DNA of 8,672 bases from Chloroflexota bacterium (GTDB lineage Bacteria > Chloroflexota > Dormibacteria > Dormibacterales > Dormibacteraceae). The position numbers and the translations under genes were made by a program. Below the pieces are notes generated by a model. The model had not been told where the DNA came from and searched no databases. It saw only the letters and a list, made by a program, of their open reading frames with translations. Location: positions 1 through 8,672 of the forward strand of contig VBJR01000115.1 of the NCBI GenBank assembly GCA_005880175.1, written 5' to 3'. Shown here piece after piece: positions 1 to 6,613 of this stretch (position 1 is the stretch's first letter; each line of letters starts with the position of its first letter).

Positions 1-695
1 CGCTCGGTGAAGCCGGCGATGGAGGACGAGCGCAGGAGCCGGCCGGCGTCGATGACGACCACGTGGGTGCAGATGCGCTCGATCTCGCCGAGGTGGTGCG
101 ACGAGATCAGGACGGAGATGCCGAAGTCGATGCCGATGCGGCGGACCAGCGCCAGCATCTCGGCCCGGCCGGCGGGATCCAGCCCGTTGGTCGGCTCGTC
201 CAGCAGCACGAGCCGGGGGTCGTGGACCAGCGCCTGGGCCAGCTTGACTCGCTGGCGCATGCCGGTCGAGTAGCCGCCGATGTGGCGGTACCGCTCCTCG
301 TACAGGCCGACGTGCCGGAGCGTGTCGGCGGCCCGCTCCCGGGCCGCCGTCGCGGGCAGGCCGGAGGCGCGCGCCATGTGGACCACGAGCTCGGTGGCCG
401 AGAGCTCGGGCGGCAGGCAGTCGTGCTCGGGCATGTAGCCGACGAGCGCGCGCACGCGGCCGCCCTCGCGGGCCGGGTCGAGCCCGAGGACGCGCGCGCC
501 GCCCGTCGTCGCCGGCAGCAGGCCGAGGAGGATCTTGATCAGCGTGGACTTGCCGGCGCCGTTGGCGCCGACCAGCCCCACGATGCCGGGTGGTACCTCC
601 AGCGTCAGCTCGTCGAGCGCTGTGACGCCGGGGTAGCGCCTGGTCAGGCGGTCCGCGGCGATGATGACTTCCACGCGGGCAAGCATGGAGGACAT
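1..695 (-). CDS. ABC-2/CcmA-type ABC transporter ATP-binding protein, 3' end beyond the window
   Basis: This is the nucleotide-binding subunit of an ABC transporter of the CcmA/ABC-2 (exporter) class; the substrate cannot be told. From the ATG at 695, 231 codons are visible before the left edge. Walker A (GANGAGKS) lies at residues 43-50, the Q-loop position reads YMPE (87-90) with E in place of Q, the signature is YSTGMRQR (142-149), Walker B plus catalytic Glu is LVLLDEP (162-168), the D-loop NGLDP follows, and the switch His is H200. YSTGM-Q and the Q-to-E change are typical of this class and unlike LivF/LivG. A second in-frame ATG at 686 is an alternative start; neither has a strong Shine-Dalgarno. 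It begins 48 bp after the livF stop on the same strand, so it may be read through from the liv operon. A partner permease would be expected just left of the window. Confidence 0.93.
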   Translation of the reverse strand, partial: MSSMLARVEVIIAADRLTRRYPGVTALDELTLEVPPGIVGLVGANGAGKSTLIKILLGLLPATTGGARVLGLDPAREGGRVRALVGYMPEHDCLPPELSATELVVHMARASGLPATAARERAADTLRHVGLYEERYRHIGGYSTGMRQRVKLAQALVHDPRLVLLDEPTNGLDPAGRAEMLALVRRIGIDFGISVLISSHHLGEIERICTHVVVIDAGRLLRSSSIAGFTE

Positions 696-702
696 CCGTG
701 TC

Positions 703-718
703 GGACCTGTGTCGGTCC
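703..718. repeat. Small inverted repeat in the livF to ABC-2 ATPase gap
   Basis: The arms ggacc (703-707) and ggtcc (714-718) are perfect complements around a 6-nt loop. The same stretch holds two direct copies of CCGACAC on the minus strand. It lies 8 bp upstream of the ATG at 695, where a ribosome binding site would be, so the transcript could fold over the weak AGG there. It is short for this base composition and could be chance. Confidence 0.3.
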
Positions 719-739
719 TGCCGCGATTTCCGGGCCGGC

Positions 740-753
740 GGGCCTACAGGCCC
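740..753. repeat. Short hairpin over the livF stop codon
   Basis: The arms gggcct (740-745) and aggccc (748-753) are perfect complements with a 2-nt centre, spanning the livF TAG. More GGCC-rich sequence follows. There is no T-run in the direction of transcription, so it is at most a weak terminator or 3'-end structure. Confidence 0.3.
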
Positions 754-1410
754 AGGTACGCGCGGCGGACCGCCGGGTCGCGCTCGATCTCGTCGGCCGG
801 ACCGCTCAGGGCGATCCGGCCGCTCTCCAGGACGTACGCGCGGGCCGCCGCGTCCAGCGCCATCACCACGTCCTGCTCGACCAGCAGGACCGCGATCCCC
901 TCCCGGCTGATCTCCCCCGCCACCTCGATGACCCGCTCCACCACCTTCGGGGCCAGGCCCAGCGACGGCTCGTCGATCATCAGCAGGCGCGGCCGGCCCA
1001 TCAGGCCGCGCCCGATCGCCACCATCTGCTGCTCGCCGCCGGACAGGTTGCGCGCCTCCCGCCCCAGTGCGCACGTCCCGGTCCCGGCGCAGGTGCGCGC
1101 CCAGCAGCAGGTTCTTCTCGACGCTCATGCCCCCGAACAGGCGGCGCCCCTGGGGGACGTGGACCAGGCCGGCCGCGACGATCGCCTCCGGCCGCGCGTT
1201 CGTGACGTCCCTGCCCCCGAACCGCACGCTGCCCGCGGTGCTGGGGACCAGGCCGCTCAGGACCCCCAGCAGCGTGGACTTGCCCGCCCCGTTGGCGCCG
1301 ACCAGCGCCACCAGCTCGCCCGCGGCCACGTCCAAGTCCACCTCGAAGAGGACGGGCCCGGCATCGAAGCCGGCGGTCAGGCCCCGGACCTCCAGCAGCG
1401 GCTCAGCCAC
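744..1410 (-). pseudogene. livF: livF, branched-chain amino acid/amide ABC transporter ATPase, frameshifted with internal deletion
   Basis: LivF is one of the two ATPase subunits of HAAT-family importers. The GTG at 1410 overlaps the livG stop by 8 bp (GTGGCTGA), a usual coupling. The first frame gives a normal N-terminal half: Walker A GANGAGKS (38-45) and Q-loop HVPQGRRLF (84-92), up to R114 at about 1069. From about 1067 the match continues in another frame: LGREARN, the signature LSGGEQQM, Walker B LLMIDEPSLGLAP, switch region LLVEQD, and an ordinary C-terminus ending in YLGL at the TAG at 744. LivF proteins have roughly 26 residues between the end of the first part and the signature; only about 10-11 remain. 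The frame change fits a loss of 3n+2 bases (about 38-47 nt). As written, no single frame makes a whole ATPase. A real mutation or an assembly fault are both possible. Confidence 0.85.
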
Positions 1411-2167
1411 CGGCGTACCTGCTGGCGTACTTCTCGCCCAGGTACGCCTCGACCACCCGGGAGTCGCGGAGCACGTCGGCGGGCCGGCCCTCGGCCAGGT
1501 GGCGGCCCAGGTGGAGCACGACCACGCGCTGGCAGACGCCGAGGATCACCCGCATCACGTGCTCGATGAGCACGATCGTCACCCCGCTGGCGTGCACCGC
1601 GCGGACCATCTCCAGCGCCTCGTCCACCTCCACCGCGTTGAGCCCCGCCATGACCTCGTCCAGCAGCAGCAGGCGGGGCTTCGTGCACAGGGCGCGGGCC
1701 ACCTCCAGGCGCTTGCGGTCCGGCACCGTCAGGCTGGCCACCGGCAGCATGCGCTTGGGCGCCAGGCCGACCAGGGCCAGCACCTCGTCCGCGTGGGCGA
1801 ACGCCCGCCGGGTCGGGAGCCGCGCCTCCGAGCTGCCGAACAGCGCCCCGACCGCCGCGTTCTCGCGCACGGTCATCGAGCCGAACGGCTTGACGATCTG
1901 GAACGTCCGGCCCACGCCGAGCCGCGCCACCCGGTGCGGCGGCAGCCCGCGCAGGGACCGGCCGTCGAGCAGGATGTCGCCTCCGTCCAGCCGGTGGACG
2001 CCGCTGACGCAGTTGAGCAGCGTCGTCTTGCCGGCGCCGTTGGGCCCGATCACGCCGAGGATCTCGTTGCGCCCGACGTCGAAGCTGACGCCGTCCAGCG
2101 CCGCGACGCCGCCGAAGCGCCGCGTCACCTCCCGCAGGGACAGCAGGACCTCGCCGGGCTCGCTCAC
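1403..2167 (-). CDS. livG: LivG-type ABC transporter ATP-binding protein with atypical signature
   Basis: This is the second ATPase subunit of the HAAT importer, acting on the cytoplasmic side of LivHM; 254 residues is a normal length. Walker A GPNGAGKT is at 41-48, Q-loop TFQ at 88-90, Walker B LLLLDE at 166-171 and switch His at 203 (IEH). A LivG-type C-terminal tail follows. Two motifs are unusual: the ABC signature (normally LSxGQ) reads SLTVPDRKRLE (145-155), and the residues after the catalytic Glu are VMAGL instead of PxAGL. I recall a subgroup of LivG-like proteins with 'LTLxDRKRLE', so this looks like a family trait and not decay. The start is GTG at 2167 with GAGG 7 nt upstream, 55 bp after livM. 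The end overlaps livF by 8 bp. Confidence 0.93.
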   Translation of the reverse strand: MSEPGEVLLSLREVTRRFGGVAALDGVSFDVGRNEILGVIGPNGAGKTTLLNCVSGVHRLDGGDILLDGRSLRGLPPHRVARLGVGRTFQIVKPFGSMTVRENAAVGALFGSSEARLPTRRAFAHADEVLALVGLAPKRMLPVASLTVPDRKRLEVARALCTKPRLLLLDEVMAGLNAVEVDEALEMVRAVHASGVTIVLIEHVMRVILGVCQRVVVLHLGRHLAEGRPADVLRDSRVVEAYLGEKYASRYAGG

Positions 2168-2194
2168 TGGAGCGCCTCGTAGACAGACCCCGGG

Positions 2195-2216
2195 AAGAGG
2201 GGGCCTGCCCCCTCTT
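2195..2216. repeat. Perfect 10-bp hairpin between livM and livG
   Basis: The arms aagagggggc (2195-2204) and gccccctctt (2207-2216) are exact complements around 2 nt. In practice the loop would open to at least 4 nt, leaving an 8-9 bp stem. It fills most of the 55-bp gap between livM and livG and ends about 27 bp before the livG GTG. No U-tract follows on the minus strand, so it is more likely an mRNA stability or processing element, or a partial (U-less) terminator, than a classical terminator. The structure is seen; its role is inferred. Confidence 0.65.
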
Positions 2217-2222
2217 GCACGT

Positions 2223-3287
2223 TCACACGCCGCTCGAACGGAGCGTCCGCCTGACGTAGGCCAGGGTCAGGGAGCTGCGGCCGCCGAGGAAGTCGACCAC
2301 GCCCCGGGGCAGGAAGATCACCGCCACCGTGAGCAGCAGGCCGAGGCCGATCTGGGTCACGACGGCCAGGTCGCCCCGGCCGCTGAACGTCTGGATCAGG
2401 AACTCCAGGACCACCGCGCCCAGCACCGGGCCCCAGATCGTGCCGATGCCGCCGATCAGCGCCATGAGGATGCTGTCGATCGACACGTCGATGTTGAACG
2501 CGACGTCCTGGTTGACGAACACGTTCCACTGCGCGTAGATGCCGCCCGCCAGGCCGGTCAGCGCGGCCGACAGCGCGTACGCGGCGATCTTGTACACGGT
2601 GGTGTTCACGCCCATCACGGCGGCCGCGCTCTCGTCCTCCCGGATCGCGATCAGGCCGTAGCCGAAGCGCGTGCGCAGCACCACCCACGTGATGGCGACC
2701 GCCAGCAGCGCCGCGCCGAGCATCAGGTAGTAGAACAGCAGGTCCGAGCGGACGATCGGCATGAAGATCCCCGAGGCCCCGCCGAAGTAGTCCAGGTTGT
2801 TGATCACCTCGCCGACGGCCACCGCCACGCCCAGGCTGGCCACCGCGAAGTAGTGGCCGCGGAGGCGCAGGAGCGGGACGCCGATCAGGCCGGCGAACGC
2901 GGCCGGCGCGACCACCGAGCCGGCCAGCGCGGCGGCGAAGCTCCAGTGGTACCGGGTCACCAGGAGCGCGACCGCGTAGGCCCCGATCCCGAAGTACACG
3001 ACGTTGCCGAACGCCGGGTAGCCGGCGAGCCCGCCGATCAGGTTCCAGGCCGCGGAGATGACCACGAACATGGCGACGATGGTGGCGACGCGGAACCAGT
3101 AGCGATCCACCAGCAGGGGCAGGCCGGCGCTCTGCGCCTGGTCCGTGGACGTCAGCGGCACCACCACCAGGAGCACCAGCGCCACCGCCGCGACGACCAG
3201 CAAGATCCGCTCGCGCCGCGCGGCGGCCGGCGTGGCGACCGCGAAGGCGGCCTCCTGGCCGGCGTCCGGCTCGGGCTGGGCCGCCAT
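2223..3287 (-). CDS. livM: LivM-type permease of HAAT ABC importer
   Basis: One of the two membrane subunits forming the translocation path for amino acids or related compounds. It has 354 residues. A charged cytoplasmic N-terminus of about 27 residues (ending ARRER) precedes the first helix (about 28-46). Further helices follow at about 65-85, 96-112, 117-137 and beyond. LivM hallmarks are visible: GYPAFGNVVYFGIGAY (89-104), the RLRGHYFAVASLG segment (141-153), and the ATPase-contact loop RTRFGYGLIAIREDESAAAVMGVN (205-228). The late segment SILMALIGGIGTIWGPVLGA is also typical. The ATG at 3287 shares one base with the livH stop (TGATG), so translation is probably coupled. The gene is intact and of usual length. 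The substrate cannot be read from it. Confidence 0.95.
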   Translation of the reverse strand: MAAQPEPDAGQEAAFAVATPAAARRERILLVVAAVALVLLVVVPLTSTDQAQSAGLPLLVDRYWFRVATIVAMFVVISAAWNLIGGLAGYPAFGNVVYFGIGAYAVALLVTRYHWSFAAALAGSVVAPAAFAGLIGVPLLRLRGHYFAVASLGVAVAVGEVINNLDYFGGASGIFMPIVRSDLLFYYLMLGAALLAVAITWVVLRTRFGYGLIAIREDESAAAVMGVNTTVYKIAAYALSAALTGLAGGIYAQWNVFVNQDVAFNIDVSIDSILMALIGGIGTIWGPVLGAVVLEFLIQTFSGRGDLAVVTQIGLGLLLTVAVIFLPRGVVDFLGGRSSLTLAYVRRTLRSSGV

Positions 3288-4153
3288 CAGACGGCGCGCC
3301 CCAGCAGGCCCTGCGGCCGGAGCAGCAGCACCAGCACGAGGACGCCGAACGCGATCGCGTTCTGGTAGCCGGCGCCGAGGTGCGGGGCGCTCTGGGCCAG
3401 CACCTGGACCAGCCCGAACAGCATCCCGCCCACCACGGTGGCCGACACGCGGCCGAGGCCGCCCAGGATCACCACGACGAACGCCTGCAGGGTGTACGGC
3501 TCGCCCGCGGTCGGCGTGATCGCCTGGTACGTGGCGATCAGCGCCCCCGCCACGCCGGCGCAGGCCGCGCCCAGGCCGAACGTGAGCGCGTACGTGCGGG
3601 ACAGGCTGACGCCGACCAGCTGGGCGGCGTCACGGTCGGAGCCGACGGCCTGGATCGCGTCGCCCGTCCGGGTCCGGTTCAGGATCCACCACATCACGGC
3701 CGCCAGCGCCCAGGCCACGAGCAGCGACCACAGCCGGATGTACGGGACCAGGATCGGGCCCACGGACAGGGCTGCCCCGGAGTACCACGTGGTCACCGAG
3801 CGGAAGTCGGGTTTGAAGATCAGCAGCAGCGCGTTGACGATGACCAGGTCGAGCCCGAACGTGATCAGGAACGTGTACAGGAACGGGGCCCGCACCACCC
3901 GGTTGACGACCACGTACTGGAGCGCGTAGCCGATCGCGAACAGCACGACGACGTTGACGGGGATGCCGAGGAACGGGTCGATCCCGGTGTGCGTGAACAG
4001 CAGCCAGGTGACGTACCCGCCAATCATCACCATGGCCCCGTACGCCAGGTTCACGATGTTGAGGACGCCCCAGACCAGGCTGAACCCGAGGCCCACCGCC
4101 ACGTAGACGCCGCCGAGCAGCAGGCCCAGGACGACCTGCTCCCCCCAGTTCAC
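3287..4153 (-). CDS. livH: LivH-type permease of HAAT ABC importer
   Basis: The second membrane subunit, pairing with LivM. It has 288 residues, the usual length. The N-terminal LGLLLGGVYVAVGLGFSLVWGVLNIVNLAYGAMVMIGGY region (9-47) is the standard LivH opening, with the conserved N-x-x-x-L-A-Y-G. The ATPase-contact loop NRTRTGDAIQAVGSDRDAAQLVGVS lies at 159-183, and the C-terminal ILGGLGRVSATVVGG is also typical. About eight hydrophobic segments are visible. The GTG at 4153 is the only reasonable start, because an in-frame TAG lies four codons upstream. No clear Shine-Dalgarno precedes it. It follows the binding-protein gene after a 125-bp gap that holds two inverted repeats, which may set lower expression of the permeases than of the binding protein. 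Confidence 0.95.
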   Translation of the reverse strand: MNWGEQVVLGLLLGGVYVAVGLGFSLVWGVLNIVNLAYGAMVMIGGYVTWLLFTHTGIDPFLGIPVNVVVLFAIGYALQYVVVNRVVRAPFLYTFLITFGLDLVIVNALLLIFKPDFRSVTTWYSGAALSVGPILVPYIRLWSLLVAWALAAVMWWILNRTRTGDAIQAVGSDRDAAQLVGVSLSRTYALTFGLGAACAGVAGALIATYQAITPTAGEPYTLQAFVVVILGGLGRVSATVVGGMLFGLVQVLAQSAPHLGAGYQNAIAFGVLVLVLLLRPQGLLGRAV

Positions 4154-4177
4154 GGCCGCGACGGGCTAGACGGCCGC

Positions 4178-4202
4178 CCGGGCCGGTCGGCGACCGGCCC
4201 GG
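4178..4202. repeat. 11-bp perfect hairpin upstream of livH
   Basis: The arms at 4178-4188 (ccgggccggtc) and 4192-4202 (gaccggcccgg) are exact complements around a 3-nt loop. It sits 24 bp before the livH GTG and downstream of the larger inverted repeat. No U-tract follows on the minus strand. It could act as a U-less terminator, a 3'-stabilising structure for the binding-protein mRNA, or a fold affecting livH initiation. Confidence 0.6.
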
Positions 4203-4214
4203 ACCGACGGTCTC

Positions 4215-4279
4215 AGCCGGATTCCACCGAACAGTCCGCGACTCGGCGCCACGTCCGCCTCCGTCGGCGGAATCCGGCT
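4215..4279. repeat. Inverted repeat with 16-bp arms at the end of the binding-protein gene
   Basis: The left arm 4215-4230 (agccggattccaccga) and right arm 4264-4279 (tcggcggaatccggct) are complementary at 15 of 16 positions, separated by 33 nt. The right arm begins at the TGA stop of the binding-protein gene, so in the transcript the structure starts at the stop codon. Together with the hairpin at 4178-4202 it fills most of the 125-bp gap before livH. A likely role is partial termination or protection of the upstream mRNA from 3' decay, giving more binding protein than permease; this is inference. The gap holds no small ORF that I would support. Confidence 0.7.
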
Positions 4280-5541
4280 CAGCGCTGCGCCCACGGCGCG
4301 GCCGGGTACTGGAGCGTCGCGTTGGCGACGTCGGGCGGGTACACCGTCACGTGCTTGCCGTTCTGGATCTGCTCGACGACCATCGGCTTCTTGTCGTTCT
4401 GGCCCTGGCCGTTGAAGGCGATGACGCCGAAGAACGTGGTCACGCTGAGCTTCGTCAGCGCGGTCCTCACCTTGTCCGGGTCGGTGGTGCCCGCGTTCTC
4501 GATCGCCCGCTGCAGCGCCAGGCCGGCCGACGTGCCACCGGCCACGTGGTAGTCCGGCTCGTCGCTGGCGTGGGTCAGCCGCTTGTACGCGGCCACGTAC
4601 TCCGGCACCGTGTAGAAGAACTGCGGCTTGTACTTGACGGCCGGGGTCCACTGCGAGGGGTCGACCACGTAGTTGGAGTCGGTCCCCAGCGAGCTGATGA
4701 AGTCGGGCGTGGACGGGCCCACGGTGTACGCGAACAGCTTCGCGTTCATGTCGAGCTGCTTCGCGGCCTTGTTGATGGCGACCGCCTCGGCCAGGTGCCC
4801 GGAGTTCAGGACCATGTCCGGGTTGGCGCTCTTGGCCTGGCTGACCAGGCCGCTCAGGTTGGTCGTCCCGTTGGGGTACTTCTGGTCGAAGACGATGTCG
4901 AACCCCTTCTGGGGCGCGTACTGCTCGACCGCCTTCGTGACGTCCAGCGAGAAGCTGTCGTCGGCGGAGAGGACGGCCACCCGCGCCGGCTTCGGGTTCA
5001 GGCCGCTCGCCATGTCGATCACGCCCTTCAGGTACAGGCTGGCGGGCGAGATCGTGCCGAACGTCCACTGGTAGCCCTTGTTGAAGATCGCCGCCGCCGC
5101 GCCCTCGCCCTCGACCATCGGGATCTGGTTCTTCTCGGCGATGACCGCGGCCGTGGCGGTCGCCGAGCTGCCGTATGGGCCGAGGAGGAACTGCGCCTTG
5201 TCCTCGGTGATCAGCTTCTGGTCGAGGGTCGCCGACTGGTCGGGCTTGCTGCCGTCGTCCTCGTACAGGACCTGGATCTTGTGCTTGACGCCCTTGACGG
5301 TGATGCCGTGCTCGACGTTGTTGACCCAGTCGACCCAGATCTGCACGCCCTGCTTGGTCAGGCCGCCCTCCTTGGCATCCTGCCCGGTCGCGGCCAGCGC
5401 GTCGCCGATGACGATGTCGGACCCGGTCTGCGTGCTGCCGGAGCCGTTCGTCGAGGCGCCGCCGCACGCCGCGACAACGATGGTGATGGTGGCCAGGAGG
5501 GCCCAGAGGGCCGAGCCACCGCCGTTCCCTTCTCTCCCCAT
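4279..5541 (-). CDS. Substrate-binding lipoprotein of HAAT-type ABC importer (periplasmic-binding fold type 1)
   Basis: This extracytoplasmic receptor captures the ligand for the LivHMGF importer. It has 420 residues. A signal peptide (hydrophobic 11-25) ends in the lipobox VAAC with lipidated Cys26, followed by a Gly/Ser/Thr-rich linker (27-40) and the mature domain starting at SDIVIGDALAATG. The two-lobe Peripla_BP_6 pattern is clear: VQIWVDWVN, IQVLYEDDGSKPDQS, FLLGPYGSSATATAAVIAEKNQIPMVEGEG, the FGTISPASLYLKGVIDM region, RVAVLSADDSF, and the late FNGQGQN segment. The ligand is undetermined; family members bind branched-chain amino acids, amides, urea or others. ATG 5541 is firmly the start: an in-frame TGA lies at 5547-5545 and no ATG, GTG or TTG occurs in the next 15 codons. 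No upstream Shine-Dalgarno is present, and a promoter-like pair suggests a leaderless mRNA. It is the first gene of the operon. Confidence 0.95.
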   Translation of the reverse strand: MGREGNGGGSALWALLATITIVVAACGGASTNGSGSTQTGSDIVIGDALAATGQDAKEGGLTKQGVQIWVDWVNNVEHGITVKGVKHKIQVLYEDDGSKPDQSATLDQKLITEDKAQFLLGPYGSSATATAAVIAEKNQIPMVEGEGAAAAIFNKGYQWTFGTISPASLYLKGVIDMASGLNPKPARVAVLSADDSFSLDVTKAVEQYAPQKGFDIVFDQKYPNGTTNLSGLVSQAKSANPDMVLNSGHLAEAVAINKAAKQLDMNAKLFAYTVGPSTPDFISSLGTDSNYVVDPSQWTPAVKYKPQFFYTVPEYVAAYKRLTHASDEPDYHVAGGTSAGLALQRAIENAGTTDPDKVRTALTKLSVTTFFGVIAFNGQGQNDKKPMVVEQIQNGKHVTVYPPDVANATLQYPAAPWAQR

Positions 5542-5549
5542 AGTTCAGC

Positions 5550-5578
5550 ATTATGTGCCTCGACCCGCGCGGTGTCCC
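5550..5578 (-). promoter_or_regulatory. Putative leaderless promoter of the liv operon
   Basis: On the minus strand the -10-like hexamer CATAAT (5555-5550, 5 of 6 to TATAAT) is preceded by 17 bp and the -35-like GGGACA (5578-5573, 4 of 6 to TTGACA). Eight bases separate the -10 from the A of the ATG at 5541, so transcription would start at or 1-2 nt before the start codon. The region is AT-richer than its surroundings. With no Shine-Dalgarno upstream, this is a coherent leaderless arrangement, which is common in Actinobacteria. It is not experimentally shown. Confidence 0.55.
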
Positions 5579-5593
5579 TGACGACATAGTCAC

Positions 5594-5598
5594 GGAGG
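5594..5598 (+). promoter_or_regulatory. Ribosome binding site of the LLM oxidoreductase gene
   Basis: GGAGG lies 10 nt before the GTG at 5609. It is one of the few clear Shine-Dalgarno sites in the window and fixes the start of the LLM gene. It is embedded in a short direct repeat, GTCACGG, at 5589-5595 and 5598-5604. Confidence 0.7.
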
Positions 5599-5608
5599 TC
5601 ACGGCAGC

Positions 5609-6613
5609 GTGAAGTTCGGCATCTCCATCTCCGGGCTGCAGCAGCAGCCACGCGGTGGGGACATGCGCGAGACCCTCCGCGACATCGCCGGCTGGGTCCG
5701 GCTCGCCCGCGACCTGGGCTTCGACTACCTCCTCTGCGGCCAGCACTTCCTGGCCGAGCCCTACGAGTACCTGCAGCCGCTGCCGCTGCTGGCCCGCCTC
5801 GCCGAGGAGGCTGGCGACATGCGGCTGGGCAGCACCCTGCTGCTCCCGCTCCACCACCCCGTGGCCCTGGCCGAGCTGACCGCGACGCTGGACGTGATCA
5901 CCGGCGGCCGGCTGATCGTGGCGGCCGGGCGCGGCTACCGCGACGTCGAGTACGCGGCGTTCGGCGTCCCGGCCGGCGAGGCCACCGGCCGCATGGTCGA
6001 GTGCATCCGGTGCCTGCGCGGGCTGTGGAGCGGCGAACCGTTCACGTACGAGGGCCGGTACCACCGGCTCCGGGACGCGACCATCGGCATCCTGCCCGTC
6101 CAGCGGCCGCACCCCGAGCTGTGGGTGTCGGCCAACGCGGACGCCGCCGTGACCCGCGCCGCCCGGATGGGTCTGCCCTGGAACGTGAACGTGCACGCCG
6201 ACCGGCCGACGATCGAGCGCCAGGTGGCGGCCTACCGGGAGGCGGCGCGGGAGGCCGGGCACGACCCCGGCGTGCCGCTGCCGATGGGGCGGGAGCTGTA
6301 CTGCGCGCCCACGCGGGAGCGGGCGCTGGAGGAGGCGGGCGCCTACCTGTACGACAAGTACCAGACGTACGCGAGCTGGGAGCAGGACCGCGTGCTGCCC
6401 GGCGCCGCAAGCTTCCGGGTGGGGTTCGCCGAGCTGGCTCGCGACCGCTTCGTCGCCGGCTCGCCGGCGGAGTGCGTCGAGGAGCTGCGCCGGTACGCGC
6501 GGCTGGGCATCGGCCAGATCCACCTGCGCATGAGCTGGCCGGGCATGCCCGCCGCCCTGTCGCGCCGCAGCCTGGAGCTGTTCGCGGCCGAGGTGATGCC
6601 CCACCTGCGATAG
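5609..6613 (+). CDS. LLM class flavin-dependent oxidoreductase (luciferase-like monooxygenase family)
   Basis: This is a cytoplasmic TIM-barrel enzyme using reduced FMN or F420; the particular substrate is unknown. Its 334 residues fit the family. The N-terminal strand MKFGISISGL (1-10) leads into LARDLGFDYLLCGQHFLAEPY (32-52), then LGSTLLLPLHHPVALAELTATLDVITGGRLIVAAGRG (73-109), the standard luciferase-like core with flavin-contact segments. The central EGRYHRLRDATIGILPVQRPHPELWVSA follows, and a late AGSPAECVEELRRYARLGIGQIHLR segment completes the barrel. I cannot tell FMN- from F420-dependent use by eye. The start is GTG with GGAGG upstream. It is divergent from the liv operon with 67 bp between start codons, so shared control and a catabolic link to the imported ligand are reasonable inferences. 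It may lead a plus-strand operon with the next two genes. Confidence 0.93.
   Translation: MKFGISISGLQQQPRGGDMRETLRDIAGWVRLARDLGFDYLLCGQHFLAEPYEYLQPLPLLARLAEEAGDMRLGSTLLLPLHHPVALAELTATLDVITGGRLIVAAGRGYRDVEYAAFGVPAGEATGRMVECIRCLRGLWSGEPFTYEGRYHRLRDATIGILPVQRPHPELWVSANADAAVTRAARMGLPWNVNVHADRPTIERQVAAYREAAREAGHDPGVPLPMGRELYCAPTRERALEEAGAYLYDKYQTYASWEQDRVLPGAASFRVGFAELARDRFVAGSPAECVEELRRYARLGIGQIHLRMSWPGMPAALSRRSLELFAAEVMPHLR

Noticed and set aside
744..1025. A separate 93-residue gene starting at the internal ATG
   Set aside because: It begins right after LSGGEQQ and contains only the C-terminal half of LivF. It is the downstream fragment of the broken gene, not a gene of its own.
63..1205. A 380-codon open frame on the plus strand antisense to the ABC-2 ATPase and livF
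   Set aside because: Compositional shadow of real minus-strand genes; no recognisable domain.
1566..3368. A 600-codon open frame on the plus strand antisense to livG and livM
   Set aside because: The translation is low-complexity (Asp/His/Arg/Gln-rich), and both genes on the other strand match families over their full length. It is a shadow.
5560..5590. A promoter for the LLM gene (TCGACC with CATAGT at 5585-5590)
   Set aside because: The hexamers are weak (4 of 6 each), spacing is 19 bp, and a start from this -10 would leave almost no room upstream of the GGAGG. Not strong enough to list.
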